Shown piece by piece: positions 33,011 through 44,800 of a stretch of DNA of 64,000 bases. A model generated the notes under the pieces. That model was not told where the DNA came from. It did not search any database and was given only the letters and a program-made list of their open reading frames with translations. Numbering within the stretch: the first letter of the stretch is position 1; every line of letters starts with the position of its first letter. The stretch spans positions 280,069,247 through 280,133,246 of the forward strand of contig CM048745.1 of assembly GCA_026315105.1 (NCBI GenBank). The letters are read 5' to 3'. The translations under genes were made by a program, and so were the position numbers. The stretch comes from Locusta migratoria (taxonomy: Eukaryota > Arthropoda > Insecta > Orthoptera > Acrididae).

Positions 33011-34250
33011 GATTACAGAGAGTATTCATTTCAGTTAAATCGCGAAAACTACGTCTAATTGAAATATATAACTACAAAACAGTTTCAGACTCCTTGAATA
33101 TACAGCAACTATCGGTTGTGTGTAGATTTATTACAAATACGGTGTAGAAATTGGCCAACGGCGTTTCCTCTTCCTAACGAAACCGAACTATGATATTTAG
33201 TTTTTTAGCGTTCTAAGTGCAGCATATGAACCAAATTTTATCGTCAGACACGATATTTTGGCACTTTCTCACTATATTCTACGATGGTGAAACTTTTGTA
33301 CAAACATTAATTTCGGAAGAGTTTCAGACTTTACGTCTTTGCTTTAATGCTGTATTCTCCAATAGGCCTATTTAGATATTTCATAGCATCAAAAAACAGG
33401 GCAGCCTGAATCAGCTAATGTTTAAAATCGATTGTGAAAGATAATTATGCCATCAGATTCATAACTGTAAAATAGCTTCTTACTTGTGAATACAGCAACC
33501 AGCCACTACCAAATTCTTTTAAGGACGTGAAGTATGCCATAATTTTTTCTTAACTAATGCATCTAACATTAGCATTAGGCTATCTAGCAAGAATATTAGT
33601 ATTTTTAACGCTCCAAGCCAAGTACCTTATAGCAGAGTGAACTGCTCAAAAGTCTGCAACTATCGTCACGGGGTTGAACTTCACAACGTGCATCCTGTAT
33701 GGCTTTGTGTCATTAATATATGGAACTATACATAGTTCTGCAAACCCCTTTTAGTTCTTATACCTATATGTAAAACAGCTTACCTTTAAATTCTGTGTTA
33801 CGTGTTTCTAATATTATTTTCATAAACAAAAATTCTAACTCCAGTGAGGCAACTAATCTCGTGACCCCAATAGTTATTTGACACAGTCATAAAATGAAAC
33901 TTTTTGAACTTCCTGTCCGCCAGTACTGCCTAAAGTAGCTCCTTCTTAAGAGCTTTCCAGTATTGTAAAATCCAGTTATTTATTTCATGCAATCCTATAT
34001 TGTTTTGACTGACAGTGTTAAGCAAGAGTAACTATCTCTGAACACAAGTAGTAGGGCTACATGTATTCCTGGGAAATATAAATGGGAAGATAGTATTCGT
34101 TCTTTTTATTCCTTTCTTAAATTGATTTATCCATTTAAACGCTAAGCAGCTCTTCACCACGGTGCTTCATGTACACTGCAATAGTCAAACAGTACACACA
34201 TGACTATCAATTGTCTGTATATACCACAGTAGCTATTTAATAAACGATTT
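33011..34250. other. Unassigned AT-rich region
   Basis: About 1.2 kb with no open frame, repeat boundary or RNA gene that I can support. This is one of the few stretches without visible transposon traces. Confidence 0.35.
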
Positions 34251-34667
34251 ACCTGGTAACAACACTCGTATTTATCTGACGCCTGCCACTACCATGGCGG
34301 CCGGCGAAGGTCCATCCCGCGACAGTTCTTTGAATTGGACTCACCGCGGTAAACACACTGCGCATGCGTGCACCACCACCTAGAGAGAAGGCCGCGGCGC
34401 TCTCGTGTGACGTCAGGCAGAATAGGTTGCGCGCATAGCTGACTGGCTCGCTGCTTCGGCATAGTGAGCCTGCCATTTTTCTCCATGGAAGTGCAGAACA
34501 CGTGACGCCAGGTCAATCCTGAAAGATAACAATGTTTACTGTTCTTATAATTAATGTGAAAGCTCTGTGGACCTCAATATCAATGAGGTGGTTGCATGAC
34601 TGGAATTTAACAGAGCACGTTATATATAATGGGAAATCCAGGTTGGAATTAATAACATAGTAATAAG
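34251..34667. other. Unassigned, partly GC-rich
   Basis: The GC-rich core (34280-34520) includes GCGCATGCGTGCACCACCAC and a TGACGTCA-like TGACGTCAGG. No similarity was recognised. Confidence 0.25.
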
Positions 34668-35190
34668 GACAGTTTACAACTCACCGCAAAGATGTGGCGA
34701 CGAACTGCGACAGGCACATGTAAAAGACACACACATACAACACTTTCAGCTATGGGCCATGGCCTTCTTCAGAAAACAGAACACTCGCACCTCGAATCGC
34801 GGCAGCCGGAGGTGGTGGTTGTATGACTGTGTTGTGTGCTTGTGTGGTGGCGTGAGTGTTCTATTTTCTAAAATGTACAAATGTTTGTATAGCTTATGGG
34901 ACTTAACTACGGGGTCATCAGTCCCTAAACTTACAAACTATTTATGAACTAGCTAACACTAAGAACGGCACAAATATCCATGCCCGAGGGGGGATTCGCA
35001 CCCCTGACCGTAGTGGCTGTGCTGGCCGTGACTGGAGCGCCTCAGTCCCCTCGGCCACCGCGGCCGGCTTCTATTTTCTATTTTCTGAAGAAGGCATGGC
35101 CGATAGCTGAAAGTGTTGTATGTGTGTGTGTCTTTTATATGTGCCTGTCGCAGTTCGTCGCCACATCTTTGCGGTGAGTTGTAAACTGTC
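34668..35190. mobile_element. Foldback element with ~110-bp arms, interrupted by a SINE
   Basis: GACAGTTTACAACTCACCGC at 34668 mirrors GCGGTGAGTTGTAAACTGTC ending at 35190. The arms continue inward to the CTTCTTCAGAAAA/TTTTCTGAAGAAG region. The inner arm holds CTGAAGA...GAAAG on both strands (minus 34744-34772, plus 35085-35112). A SINE sits in the loop. It is non-coding and has AT-rich flanks. Confidence 0.8.
34870..35068 (-). mobile_element. SINE family A, perfect 11-bp TSD
   Basis: Flanked by TTCTATTTTCT at 34859-34869 and 35069-35079. The box B region on the plus strand reads GGGATTCGCACCCC, a change in the T loop compared with other copies. Confidence 0.92.
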
Positions 35191-35205
35191 ATTATTATAT
35201 TATAT

Positions 35206-35770
35206 ATACAGGGTGTTTCAATAAGTGTGTTTGCCTCTGTAACTTTTAAAATAATAGGTGACGGGAAATTTTAATGCGGTAGGTCAATACAAGAAATGTT
35301 ACTTTCTGCGGAGCTATGAACATAGTTTATTATATCATTTTCCAAAGAGTTACAGCACAAAGACAGAATTTTTTAAATGGAACAATAGTTTTTTTTCTAT
35401 CGTGCATTGGATTCGTTTAAGCCAGCTGTGCCCAAATCAGTTTAAACTACATTCCTATCACTGTTAGTTTGAAAGCTACAACCCTTCAAAGTTCCGGGGG
35501 CGGAGGCTGCGATAGCGTAGCTGACTGGCCGAGTGGCTATCCCTTGGGGCACGGCCCACTGTCTCATGACCACCAGCCAGTCAGCTACGCTGTCGTAGCC
35601 TCCGCCCCCTAAACTTTGAAGGGTTGTAGCTCCCAAACTAACAGTGATAGGAATGTAGTTTAAATTGATTTGGACGCAGCTGGTATCAACAAATCCAATG
35701 CACGATAGAAAAAAACTATTGTTCCATTTAAAAAATTATATCCCTGAAAGCGATAAAACGAACTAACTAC
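35206..35770. mobile_element. Foldback element with ~160-bp arms
   Basis: Left arm 35369-35530 and right arm 35574-35736 are inverted repeats: TTTTTTAAATGGAACAATAG mirrors the CTATTGTTCCATTTAAAAAA region, and CTACAACCCTTCAAAGTT mirrors AACTTTGAAGGGTTGTAG. The loop is about 43 bp. The outer sequence TACAGGGTGTTTCAATAAGT resembles the end near 16382 (TACAGGGTGTTCCACTCAAA). Non-coding. Confidence 0.75.
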
Positions 35771-37190
35771 ACAATGCAGGCTCCCACAATTAACAATGAG
35801 TCACTCTGGTCTAGGAAATTCAGTTTGGGATGTGGGTTTCTATGTTAGTAGTACAAGTCAAGGCTGTCTTTTCATCTGGGTTCGTCCTTAACTCCACCAT
35901 ACGTATTGTTTTAGAAACAATAACAAATTTTAAATAAAATTAATGATATAAATTGTTATCAATTATAAAATAAAGAACTTCACGTTGTTTACGAAATGAC
36001 TGCTGCAGCTATTTAAATTTTTATTACAATCTTTTCTTTTTAAAAAGTCCACTAATTCCAAATTAATTTTACAATTAATGTAGGTAGATTAAAGCATGAA
36101 ATACTATAGTCACTATAATTGTATTGCAAAATGACACAATATTAGAAACTATGAAATGATTATTATTTCGAGGAACCGGAGTCTTCATGGAAAAGCAAAT
36201 TAGCACTGTTGTCCTTTTGTCTGTGTATAAAGAGGCAGACGGTCAGGAATTGTCAAATGAATAATAAAAGTTACAAAAAATGCCCGAAGGCAGGTTCGAA
36301 CCCAGGTCAGCCACATGCCAAGTATATATTATTTTACTAAATGCAATGAATAACAAATTTAACAATGCATGTTGCAAACTCAATTAACGTGAAATTATTA
36401 CATTAACAGAGAATTAAACTTTTTTTTAATAATATGAAAAGAAAAAAACGAAACTGGTTTCCTTCACAATATTAGCACTATGTTCGTAAGTATCTTGCTG
36501 GAACAGCCGTTGGGAGTTATCTTCTCGATTCAGTATTTTTATTTCTGCCACTGGAGCTTTCTCAGAAAACGTTTTGTTTTGACCACGATGCAGCAACGTC
36601 TTCACTGATAGTGTCAGATTATAAATGTATCGAGCGTAAAACTTTAGTGCCCTTTTTCTCAGAATTTTGTGGGTGGACATACTTGAGGTATACAACTATA
36701 CTGCAAAATCCCATCCATAACTGAATTTCCGAGACGTGAATGTCTCCTTGTATGTAGCTCTGGATGCCATTAATTCCTCTGCATCCCCATTCAATAAGAG
36801 GCGATGCAATGTTAATCAACGCGCTCTTAGTGAGATAAAGATAAAGTAGAAACATAGTAAAAAATAAAAACTGCCACTATAAACCATAAGCAAATACGGC
36901 AGGATCTTGCAGTCAGAGAATGAATCAGTCATCAGGAGGTTTCTCATATGACACTAGTCGCAACTGGAAGAGAACAAAGCGCTGTAATATTCCAATTACG
37001 AACGAACGTTACAACTGAATTGTTCTCTTATTGGCCTGAGTATGTTATGAGCCATATTGGTTTCTTGTTTTAACGGGTTTTGTGCATAAGTCTTCAGATT
37101 ATAAAACTTTCCTCGCGAAATAAGCATTCATGTTTCATTTTTTAAAATTATTTTTTAATTTTTATTCGGTAAGATATTTTACTTAGACGA
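35771..37190. other. Unassigned, with a short SINE fragment
   Basis: At 36280-36312 a minus-strand T-arm remnant (ATGCCCGAAGGCAGGTTCGA) is the only recognisable piece. The rest is AT-rich and non-coding. Confidence 0.35.
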
Positions 37191-37194
37191 GTGT

Positions 37195-37878
37195 ACTGGT
37201 TGTGCCTTTTTCTGCCCTCAGATTCAGATTCGGAGAACCTTCAAACTGCCAACGAATACTTTTATATTACGGCGGAGACAGGGGCCATTCTGGAAGCACT
37301 TAAGTTTGTTTCCACCATTTCCTTCCCGAAAATATTAATTGTGTCTGACTCTGAAAGTGTCCTTCAAACCCTGCAACATCGGAGATGGAACAAAAAAAAA
37401 CCAACAACAGCTATATTCTGGATGTGATTTCGGCATATATTCGCTGTACAAATACGGGACGGACAGTTAATTTACTGTGGGTGCCTTCTCACGCTGGTAT
37501 CTGCTATAATGAGGAAGTTGATGCATTGGTTAAACAAGCGGCATCCTTAGGCACTGTCCTGGACCTACAACTACCATACACAGACTTCTTATCTGCGGTC
37601 AAGGAACACGCAAAACAACAGTGGCAAACAGATGTGGAACGTTTCCCAAGAAATGAAAGGCGCTTATTACGCTGTGCTGCAACTTCGGATTTCTACGCAG
37701 CCGTGGTTTATGAGGACTCATCTGGACCGATCCGCGATTTCTACCATCATTCGACTTCGCTTCAATCACGCCTCTTATCCACGACATCTACAGCGGATCA
37801 TGGTCCCCATGGGTCCAAGGCCCGGTGCTGAAGGGGGCCCGAGCCCAAGCCCTAAACGATTCAATGTTTTGGTTTCTG

Positions 37879-37912
<34 letters not shown>
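37195..37912 (+). pseudogene. LINE 3' end with RNase H domain and poly(A)
   Basis: The translation shows ITAETGAILEALKFV, ILIVSDSESVLQTLQ and, one frame over, NLLWVPSHAGICYNEEVDAL with VKQAASLG. These are the E, D and H/D blocks of an RNase H domain as found at the C terminus of I/R1/LOA-type LINE polyproteins. A +1 shift occurs in the A run near 37390. The element ends in an A run (37885-37910). Confidence 0.82.
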
Positions 37913-37916
<4 letters not shown>

Positions 37917-39449
37917 TTTTTCATCTAAAGAAATTTTAGAAGATTCTACTGGCAATATTTATGACAAATATTTATGATAAATATTTATGATAAACCACTT
38001 ATATTAAACGATAACTTCGATCGATGCTCTTAGTTATTGCCATTGGTTGGTATTGTATGTGTGTATTAACTAAGGAGACCAAAGTATTGTACACCCTCTT
38101 TTAGAGTGTTCTATTTCATATAGATTCCTAAATATTAAGATTACTACCTAAAAAGACCAATTTGGTCCCTCATAGCGTTTTCCGTGTTTTCGGCGTTTCC
38201 TTTTAATACTGTGTATGAAATAAAACCAGATGTTTTCTCCTTGTTGTTTCAATATGCGACAACAATGCTGTACATTCCAGCACTAATTACGGTAGGGCAG
38301 CTGGGAATGGCGGTTATGTATGGATGAATTATGCTTCAGTGATTCATTGTGTGAGTGAGTCTGATCTTTTCTGACGAACGTCATTGCCAAAAATTTAGAA
38401 GTTGTATGAATGTGAATATGAGTTTGTTGGCAGCTCAGCGATCATTTTTATGGTGAGCTATCCACTTATTATCAACATTCCAATCTGGACCTTCCATTAT
38501 TAAAAATCAATGAAAGTAGATTTGATGGTTGCACTGAATTATCTTTCACATTCTGGCCGTATAAGCAATAAAACTGCACGGGGCTAATTTGACCGCAGAG
38601 GCTCTTGTACGTAGTACCTTGCATGCGACCTTCTAGTATTAAATGCCAAGTAGACTAGATAGCAGCTATAGAGACACGATATAATTAGTTCCTTTGCCCA
38701 TTTTACTCTGGTTATCATACCGCTTAGGGCTTCATTCTCAAGTCATGCCGTTAGCGCAGCAGTTTGACATTACTTCTGGCGTGGCTTGAAAAGGAATTGA
38801 TGTATCAGCTTTCGGTGTAATGTAGTGATTTTTTTTTTTTTCCTTTCGCCAGCTTCCTGCGAAGATGAGATTTTCATATGTGTACAGGAATTCCGTCTTA
38901 CCTGAGGCAGCGTCTGCCAGAAGTACGAACAAGTGTTCTGTTAAGCTAAAGTAGGGCTTACTGTAGACCTGGGCTGTAGCCATTGGGGGGGGGGGGAGGT
39001 ATGAACCGGAACAGTTCTCCCCCCCCCTCCCCGAAAAGCCTCAATATTCACCTAATTTCTGATAAAGTAATTCAAAAATATGTTTAAGTTGTTCCATCGA
39101 GATCTGTATTGAATAAAATTCAATATTGTTTCTATTGAAGTACTTCTGCACCTTTCGTTCAACTAATGTGTAAAGCTTCACAAGTTATAATATGCGTCAT
39201 AATTGGCTGACAACCCCCCCCCCCCCGCCCCTTACCAAAACCAAATTCTGACGACGAACCTACTGCGGCTATTTAAGTAAAATCTCAATTTTAAGTAAAA
39301 TAATTTTATAAATGAAGCTCACCGTATCGAATTTATATCGTACTAGCTTAAACCCGCGGCTCCGCTCGAATGTTGATTGATTATGATAGATACGCTATCT
39401 TTCAGTAGTGCGCTATTTATTTATTCTTATATTTTCTTATTCGTATGCT
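37913..39449. other. Unassigned, with G and C homopolymer runs
   Basis: No gene recognised. It contains a T run near 38828, a G12 run at 38985-38996, a C-rich run near 39018-39032 and a C13 run at 39214-39226. These runs are simple-sequence features, prone to sequencing error. Confidence 0.4.
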
Positions 39450-39881
39450 AGGCCAGTCAAATTAGACATTGAAAACGCAAATCGTGATGTAGTTCTAATT
39501 TTTTGATATGTTGTTAGGACCAGTTAGAGTAGTATGAAATCAAGTTTGCAGCTTCGAAAACCCTGTGCTTCCCAAGTTATAAGTGAAAAACTCCGAAATT
39601 TTCGGACTTTTTTTAGATTTTGCCTTCTAACGCATGGACTATGAGTTTTACGATGTTAGTAGTTTTTACCATTTACAAAGTACATAGAATATGTAACAAT
39701 TTAAGCCTAACCGCAGCGTTATACGTCCAATAGTTTTCTAGATATGACGCGTCAAAAATGGGCTTATTTTTACCAAAAATGAAAATTTTAAGTACAATGA
39801 AAGAATCCCTGAGACGGATTTTCGTCTCAAATATGTCAAAGACATTATTTATAGAGCTGAAGCATTTGAATTAAAATTTGT

Positions 39882-39953
39882 GGTTCGGCCGGGAATCGAA
39901 CCCGGACCTCCATGCTTACTAGGCAGACGTCTTAACCGTTAGACTTCCACACC
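39882..39953 (-). other. tRNA-Thr(AGT)-like sequence, 72 nt
   Basis: The minus strand folds as a cloverleaf: acceptor GGTGTGG/CCGAACC with one mismatch, D stem GTCT/AGAC, anticodon loop CTAGTAA (anticodon AGT), and T arm CCGGGTTCGATTCCCGG. The length is normal for tRNA. It lies inside a repeat module whose downstream sequence recurs at 45741-45781, so I read it as a tRNA-derived repeat head rather than a working gene, although the fold is good. Confidence 0.65.
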
Positions 39954-39960
39954 ACTAACG

Positions 39961-40244
39961 ATTAAGGCGCCTCGGAATAGTCTATGTACGATTTCCCTCC
40001 ACAACACAAACTTTAATTCAGCTTCTTTGTTCCAAAGATAATTGCCACCACTGCCAAGGCTCTCCATGCAGCGGAATAGCACCTCAGAAATGGACATGGT
40101 GGATTAAGGCGCCTCGGAATAGTCTATGTACGATTTCCCTCCACAACACAAACTTTAATTTCAGCTTCTTTGTTCCAAAGATAATTGCCACCACTGCCAA
40201 GGCTCTCCATGCACTGGAATAGCACCTCAGCAATGGACATGGTG
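39961..40244 (+). repeat. Two tandem 142-bp monomers in the LINE 5' region
   Basis: ATTAAGGCGCCTCGGAATAG begins at 39961 and again at 40103. The units are nearly identical (few substitutions and one indel). Each contains CACAAACTTTAATT followed by CAGCTTCTTTG, related to the sequence just 3' of the tRNA-like modules. Tandem 5' monomers are known as promoter units in several LINEs, so this is a plausible promoter, not shown. Confidence 0.85.
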
Positions 40245-40465
40245 GAACAATCCTGTTATGGTGATATAAATATCAATTAAATACAATGAAAGAACAAAGA
40301 AGCTGAATTAAAGTTTGTGTAGTCTGCCAGCGGCAGCGACAGCGTTCAGACCTCGTGTGTGCAGCGCGCTGCGGCCGGCTTTGTTTACATCGGTGCGGTA
40401 AGTCGCGAGCTTACAGCGTCACTCGGCGGTGTTCGTCACTCTACTGTATACGTCAACATGAAGTA

Positions 40466-41830
40466 ATGGCTGAAGTTAACCGACAAGATACCTTGAAGTT
40501 TGCCTTCGATCGATCTTTTGCGAAACCGAAATCGTATGAATTTGAAGACTGGTTGGAAACCGTGGTGAAGATACCAATGGATCATGTTATAGGAATTTCT
40601 TTTTCGATTGTCAGCGCGGTCGTGTTTCTGAAATTAAAATCACCCGATCTTTGTGAAAAAATCATTGCATCCACTGGAGGGTCACTCAAGTTCAACCACA
40701 ACGATGGCAACGTAGGTGATGTAACCATAACTCACGCCGGTTTCGGGATTCGTACTCTTCGAATTTTCGAACTGCCATTCGAAGTTCCAGCAGACCGAAT
40801 AGACGCAGCCTTGGCCCCATATGGGAAAGTCTTAAGCAACTTCGCGGAGAAATGGTCCAGTGCCCGGAAGTATCCTGTACTAAACGGTATTAGGCAAGTC
40901 AAAATTGATCTGCACAGACACATACCGTCCTACATTACTGTATGCGGACACAGAGCTATAGTGATTTACGATGATCAACCTAAGACGTGCGCTAACTGTA
41001 ACTCTACAGGTCACGTCCGTGCCCAGTGCATTCAGAGACGTGTGGCACAGATACCACGAAGCGAACCTGAAAAGACATCTGCGATGACAATCCTGCCTCT
41101 ATCGTACGCCGCAGTAACTCGTGATCGTGGTAGCGACAATTTGCTGCCACAAGTGACTGAAGTGCAAGATGACAACCCGATAGCTGAAGATTCTCCAATG
41201 GACATAAATGAAGAGACAATCCCACCACTTGGTGCTAGTCACGACGAAACAGCAAAACGCGATCTTCCTCTCGCCACTCCGGCGGAGGTCACTGACACCC
41301 AGAGATCTGTTGATGAGGTACATCATCGTGAACTACAAGCCAGTGACGAAAGTGAATGCAGTTCACAACCTTCATCACCAAAGAGAAGGAACAAGAAGCG
41401 GAGGATTGTACATCAAAAAGCAGCGGAAGCAACGCCGCCACCACCTGAGGCATCCAAGCACATTGATGAAACTTCACGCACCAATCTGTCGGGTCAGCCA
41501 CTGAGTCAAAACAGGACATCTTCCACAGAGACTGGTGACAAAGAAGCGTCCAGTAAGACATCGGAGACAGTTGTAATTGATGCAAAGAGAGGATTTCAGG
41601 AACGGACTACCGATAGTCAAGTATCAAACGCGATTCCGTTAGCAACGGACTGGACAGTGGAATCGCAAGAAGACATGGACACACACATGACGGACATCTC
41701 AACGGACAACAGGACCACGGCACAAAATTCACAGAACATTCGGGTTGCGGCTGTAAATACGACCATGACTAACCGGAATACGAAGAAGAACGAAGTGACG
41801 GAATGTTTTCCTACTAATGACTTCTATTAA
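40466..41830 (+). CDS. LINE ORF1: RNA-binding Gag-like protein with CCHC knuckle
   Basis: An open frame extends back to 40355, but I prefer the ATG at 40466 (product MAEVNRQDTLKF..., 454 residues) because the upstream 37 codons look like leader. The N-terminal 200 residues include GFGIRTLRIFELPFEVPADR and YITVCGHRAIVIYDDQPKTC, followed by the zinc knuckle CANCNSTGHVRAQC (C-x2-C-x4-H-x4-C). This matches the ORF1 of Tx1-like LINEs as I recall them. The C-terminal half is charged, S/T/E/D-rich and probably disordered, with a basic patch PKRRNKKRR. The expected role is to coat LINE RNA in the ribonucleoprotein particle. The stop lies 2 nt before ORF2. Confidence 0.85.
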   Translation: MAEVNRQDTLKFAFDRSFAKPKSYEFEDWLETVVKIPMDHVIGISFSIVSAVVFLKLKSPDLCEKIIASTGGSLKFNHNDGNVGDVTITHAGFGIRTLRIFELPFEVPADRIDAALAPYGKVLSNFAEKWSSARKYPVLNGIRQVKIDLHRHIPSYITVCGHRAIVIYDDQPKTCANCNSTGHVRAQCIQRRVAQIPRSEPEKTSAMTILPLSYAAVTRDRGSDNLLPQVTEVQDDNPIAEDSPMDINEETIPPLGASHDETAKRDLPLATPAEVTDTQRSVDEVHHRELQASDESECSSQPSSPKRRNKKRRIVHQKAAEATPPPPEASKHIDETSRTNLSGQPLSQNRTSSTETGDKEASSKTSETVVIDAKRGFQERTTDSQVSNAIPLATDWTVESQEDMDTHMTDISTDNRTTAQNSQNIRVAAVNTTMTNRNTKKNEVTECFPTNDFY

Positions 41831-41832
41831 AG

Positions 41833-44800
41833 ATGACCGACTTACAATCATATAGAATCGCCACAGTAAACATGAATAAGATACGCAGTGCTATGAAATT
41901 AAAATTCGTCCAAGATTTCTTATACGCCGCAGACATAGATATCGCGATGCTACAAGAGGTGACTGACATTAATTTGGAGGGAATACCAGGCTACAATGCT
42001 ACAAATAATCCAGGAAATGGCCCGGAATTGGGAACTGCTATCCTAGCTAAAGAAGGCGTCATCCTTCAAGATGTGGTCAGACTCCCCGATAGTAGAGGTC
42101 TCGCAGCCACTGTTAACGGCACGCGGCTGATAAACGTATATGCACCGTCTGGTACAAGTAACAGGCGCCGGAGAGCTGAATTTTTTAAAACTGAAATTGT
42201 TCCCCTTTTTAATGCACGGTTTGATGACATTATATTGGCAGGAGATTTTAATTGCGTTATCCACCCCAAAGACCAAACTCCTAATTGCAATAAGTCGGTG
42301 GAATTAGAGCAGATGATCAAGGAATTATTTTTAGTCGACACTTGGGAGCATATTCATGGCCTCCTGCCTGGTTTTACATATGTCACAAACCATTCAGCAA
42401 GCAGGATTGACAGGATTTATGTGTCGAACAACCTCCAGAGGCACATTCTACAGAGCGAAATATGGCCGACGAGCTTCTCCGATCACGCGGCTTACATTTG
42501 TACCCTCAATATGAAGAGACAGGAAACCTATAGAGGCAGAGGACAATGGAAATTTAACGTTTCACATTTAGAAGATCCAGAATGTCGAGAAGTTTTCAAT
42601 AAGACCTGGGAGGAATGCGTGTCTAAATGCAACGGCTACTCTTCTGTTTTAACTTGGTGGCTCAATTGCGCCAAACCAAAAATTCGCAAATGCTTCATGA
42701 ACTATTCGCGTGAGAAATACTGGTGGCAAAAACAGACAATAGAATACTACTTCCAATGTCTAAGGGAGTTATATAAACTTGATACGACCGTCGTCGATAA
42801 TTACACCAAAATTAAGAAAATACAAGCCAAAATTCGTCTGCTTAGATCGAAACAGCTGGAAGGCGTTAAAATCAGATCAAGAGCCACGAACACAGCACCC
42901 AATGAAGCAACGTCTATATTCCACCTCATACGTGAAAGGAAAAGAGGCGCTACGAAGATACTGTCGGAATTAAAGTTGCAGGATGGACGAACACTAAAAA
43001 ATCAGAAAGACATCAGAAATACGATTCACGATTATTACTCCAATCTGCTGGCCAACCAACCAATAGATGTAAATCTGATGTATGAATTGACATCCAATCT
43101 GCCACGAACACTCACCCCCGACGATGGCAGGCCTCTGATGGAAGAAATAGACGAAGATGACTTGAAATCCGTAATTTTTCAAAGCCCAAAAAACAAATCT
43201 CCCGGACAAGACGGCATTCCTATAGAAGTCTATCAAACTTTCTGGCGTGTGATGAAGGATAAACTTATATCCATTTACAATGAATTACTGGATCCAAATG
43301 TTTCTATTCCCCAAGAATTCAAAGAAGGAATAGTTGTCTTCATTCCAAAAAGCCCAAGAAGTAATTCCATTGAAAAGTTGCGCCCCATTACATTACTTAA
43401 CAGCGATTATAAAATCGCAGCTCGTATCCTAACACAAAGGATGAAACGTGTGATGCATCTTGTTACGGGGCCTCATCAAACTAGTGTTGGCAAAGATAGA
43501 ACCATCCTGCAGACTTTAGCAGGATACAGAGACATATTGGCGATAGCTGATGTCTGCAAACTACGATGTGCGATAACAACAATTGATCTCGACAAGGCTT
43601 TCGACAGAGTCAACCATCAGTTCCTGTTTCATACAATGCAAGAAATGGGTTTTCCACGCCGGTTTACCGACATAATAAAGAACTTGCTACAGGGTAGCAC
43701 TTCAAGAATTTCGATTAACGGCCAGCTAGGCAACGTGATCCAAATCAGCAGTTCGGTGAAACAGGGATGCCCAATGTCGATGACCTTATTCGCCATCGCA
43801 GTGGAGCCACTACTCGCAACGCTGACACGCCGACTGCGAGGTCTACAAATACACGGTCAGCATATCGTGTGCCACGCATACGCCGATGATGTAGGTTTCG
43901 TCGCAAACAACGCAGCTGAAGTCGAGACGGCGTTGCGGACCATTAAGGAGTATGAAGCGGCGTCAGGTGCCAAATTAAACTGGAACAAATCCGGCCTCAT
44001 GAATATAGGACTTGGTATAGACTGGCAACACCACGATCAACTGAAGGAGGTCGACAGTATGAAATGTCTGGGCATTGATTTCAAAAAGACTATTCAGCAC
44101 ACCATTGCTGTGAATTATAAATATTTTCTCACGCAGGTACGAGCCTGCGTACAATCCTATAATGCAAGACACTTAGATGAACTGCAAAAAGTTCAGCTGG
44201 CCGATACATACATTTTGTCAAAGGTTAACTACGCAGCACAAATTTTACCGATGCCTGCAGCCATCGCAAAGTGTATACTAGCAGCTATTGGACACTTCGT
44301 AAGCCGTGGACGGATTCTTAAAGTCAAATATGATACACTCACACTACCCACTCGATCTGGTGGTTTGAATTTAACAGATGTGTTCAGTAAGGCCAAAGCT
44401 CTCTACGTTTGCTGCACTTTCAAGCAGTGGCGAAAAGCTCCAGACAGTCTCATTTCACACCTTCTAAATGAGATTGCTCCGAGTAATATCGTAGCTCCGA
44501 TCAATGTCGGCCATATCCCCAATGGTCTCTATCACTTGAAATCCTTCCTTTTGGAATACAGCTATATCCGTATGCGAATACCTGACAGCCACATCATGCA
44601 GGTCAAAGCCATCTATAAGAACCTAATGGAAGTGAAACCAAGAAATGTGATAGAACAAAAATACAAAAACAAAAAGTGGTCAGTCATATGGGAAAAAGTA
44701 CACAGCCCACATCTACCATCGCATGTGAAGGCTCAGTGGTACTTCGCGGTGAACAGAAAAATTCCGACCAACTACAAACTTCATGCACTTCACCTGGCAG

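Noticed and set aside
38985..39226. G and C homopolymer runs as a G-quadruplex or regulatory structure
   Set aside because: Long single-base runs without grouped spacing are more simply slippage products or sequencing uncertainty.
39882..39953. Functional tRNA-Thr(AGT) gene
   Set aside because: The cloverleaf is good, but the sequence is embedded in a repeated module present in truncated, inverted form at 45683 and carries an acceptor mismatch. A tRNA-derived repeat explains it better; tRNAscan-SE scoring could change this.
40355..40465. Start of ORF1 at the upstream ATG (40355)
   Set aside because: The extra 37 residues are Cys/Arg-rich and unlike the rest, and overlap the likely leader. 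The ATG at 40466 gives a more natural N terminus. Comparison with other copies would decide.
41289..41585. Antisense and alternate-frame ORFs over the LINE ORF1/ORF2 (for example 41208-41504, 42066-42341, 44684-44893)
   Set aside because: They are shadows of the long sense frames and show no independent motifs.
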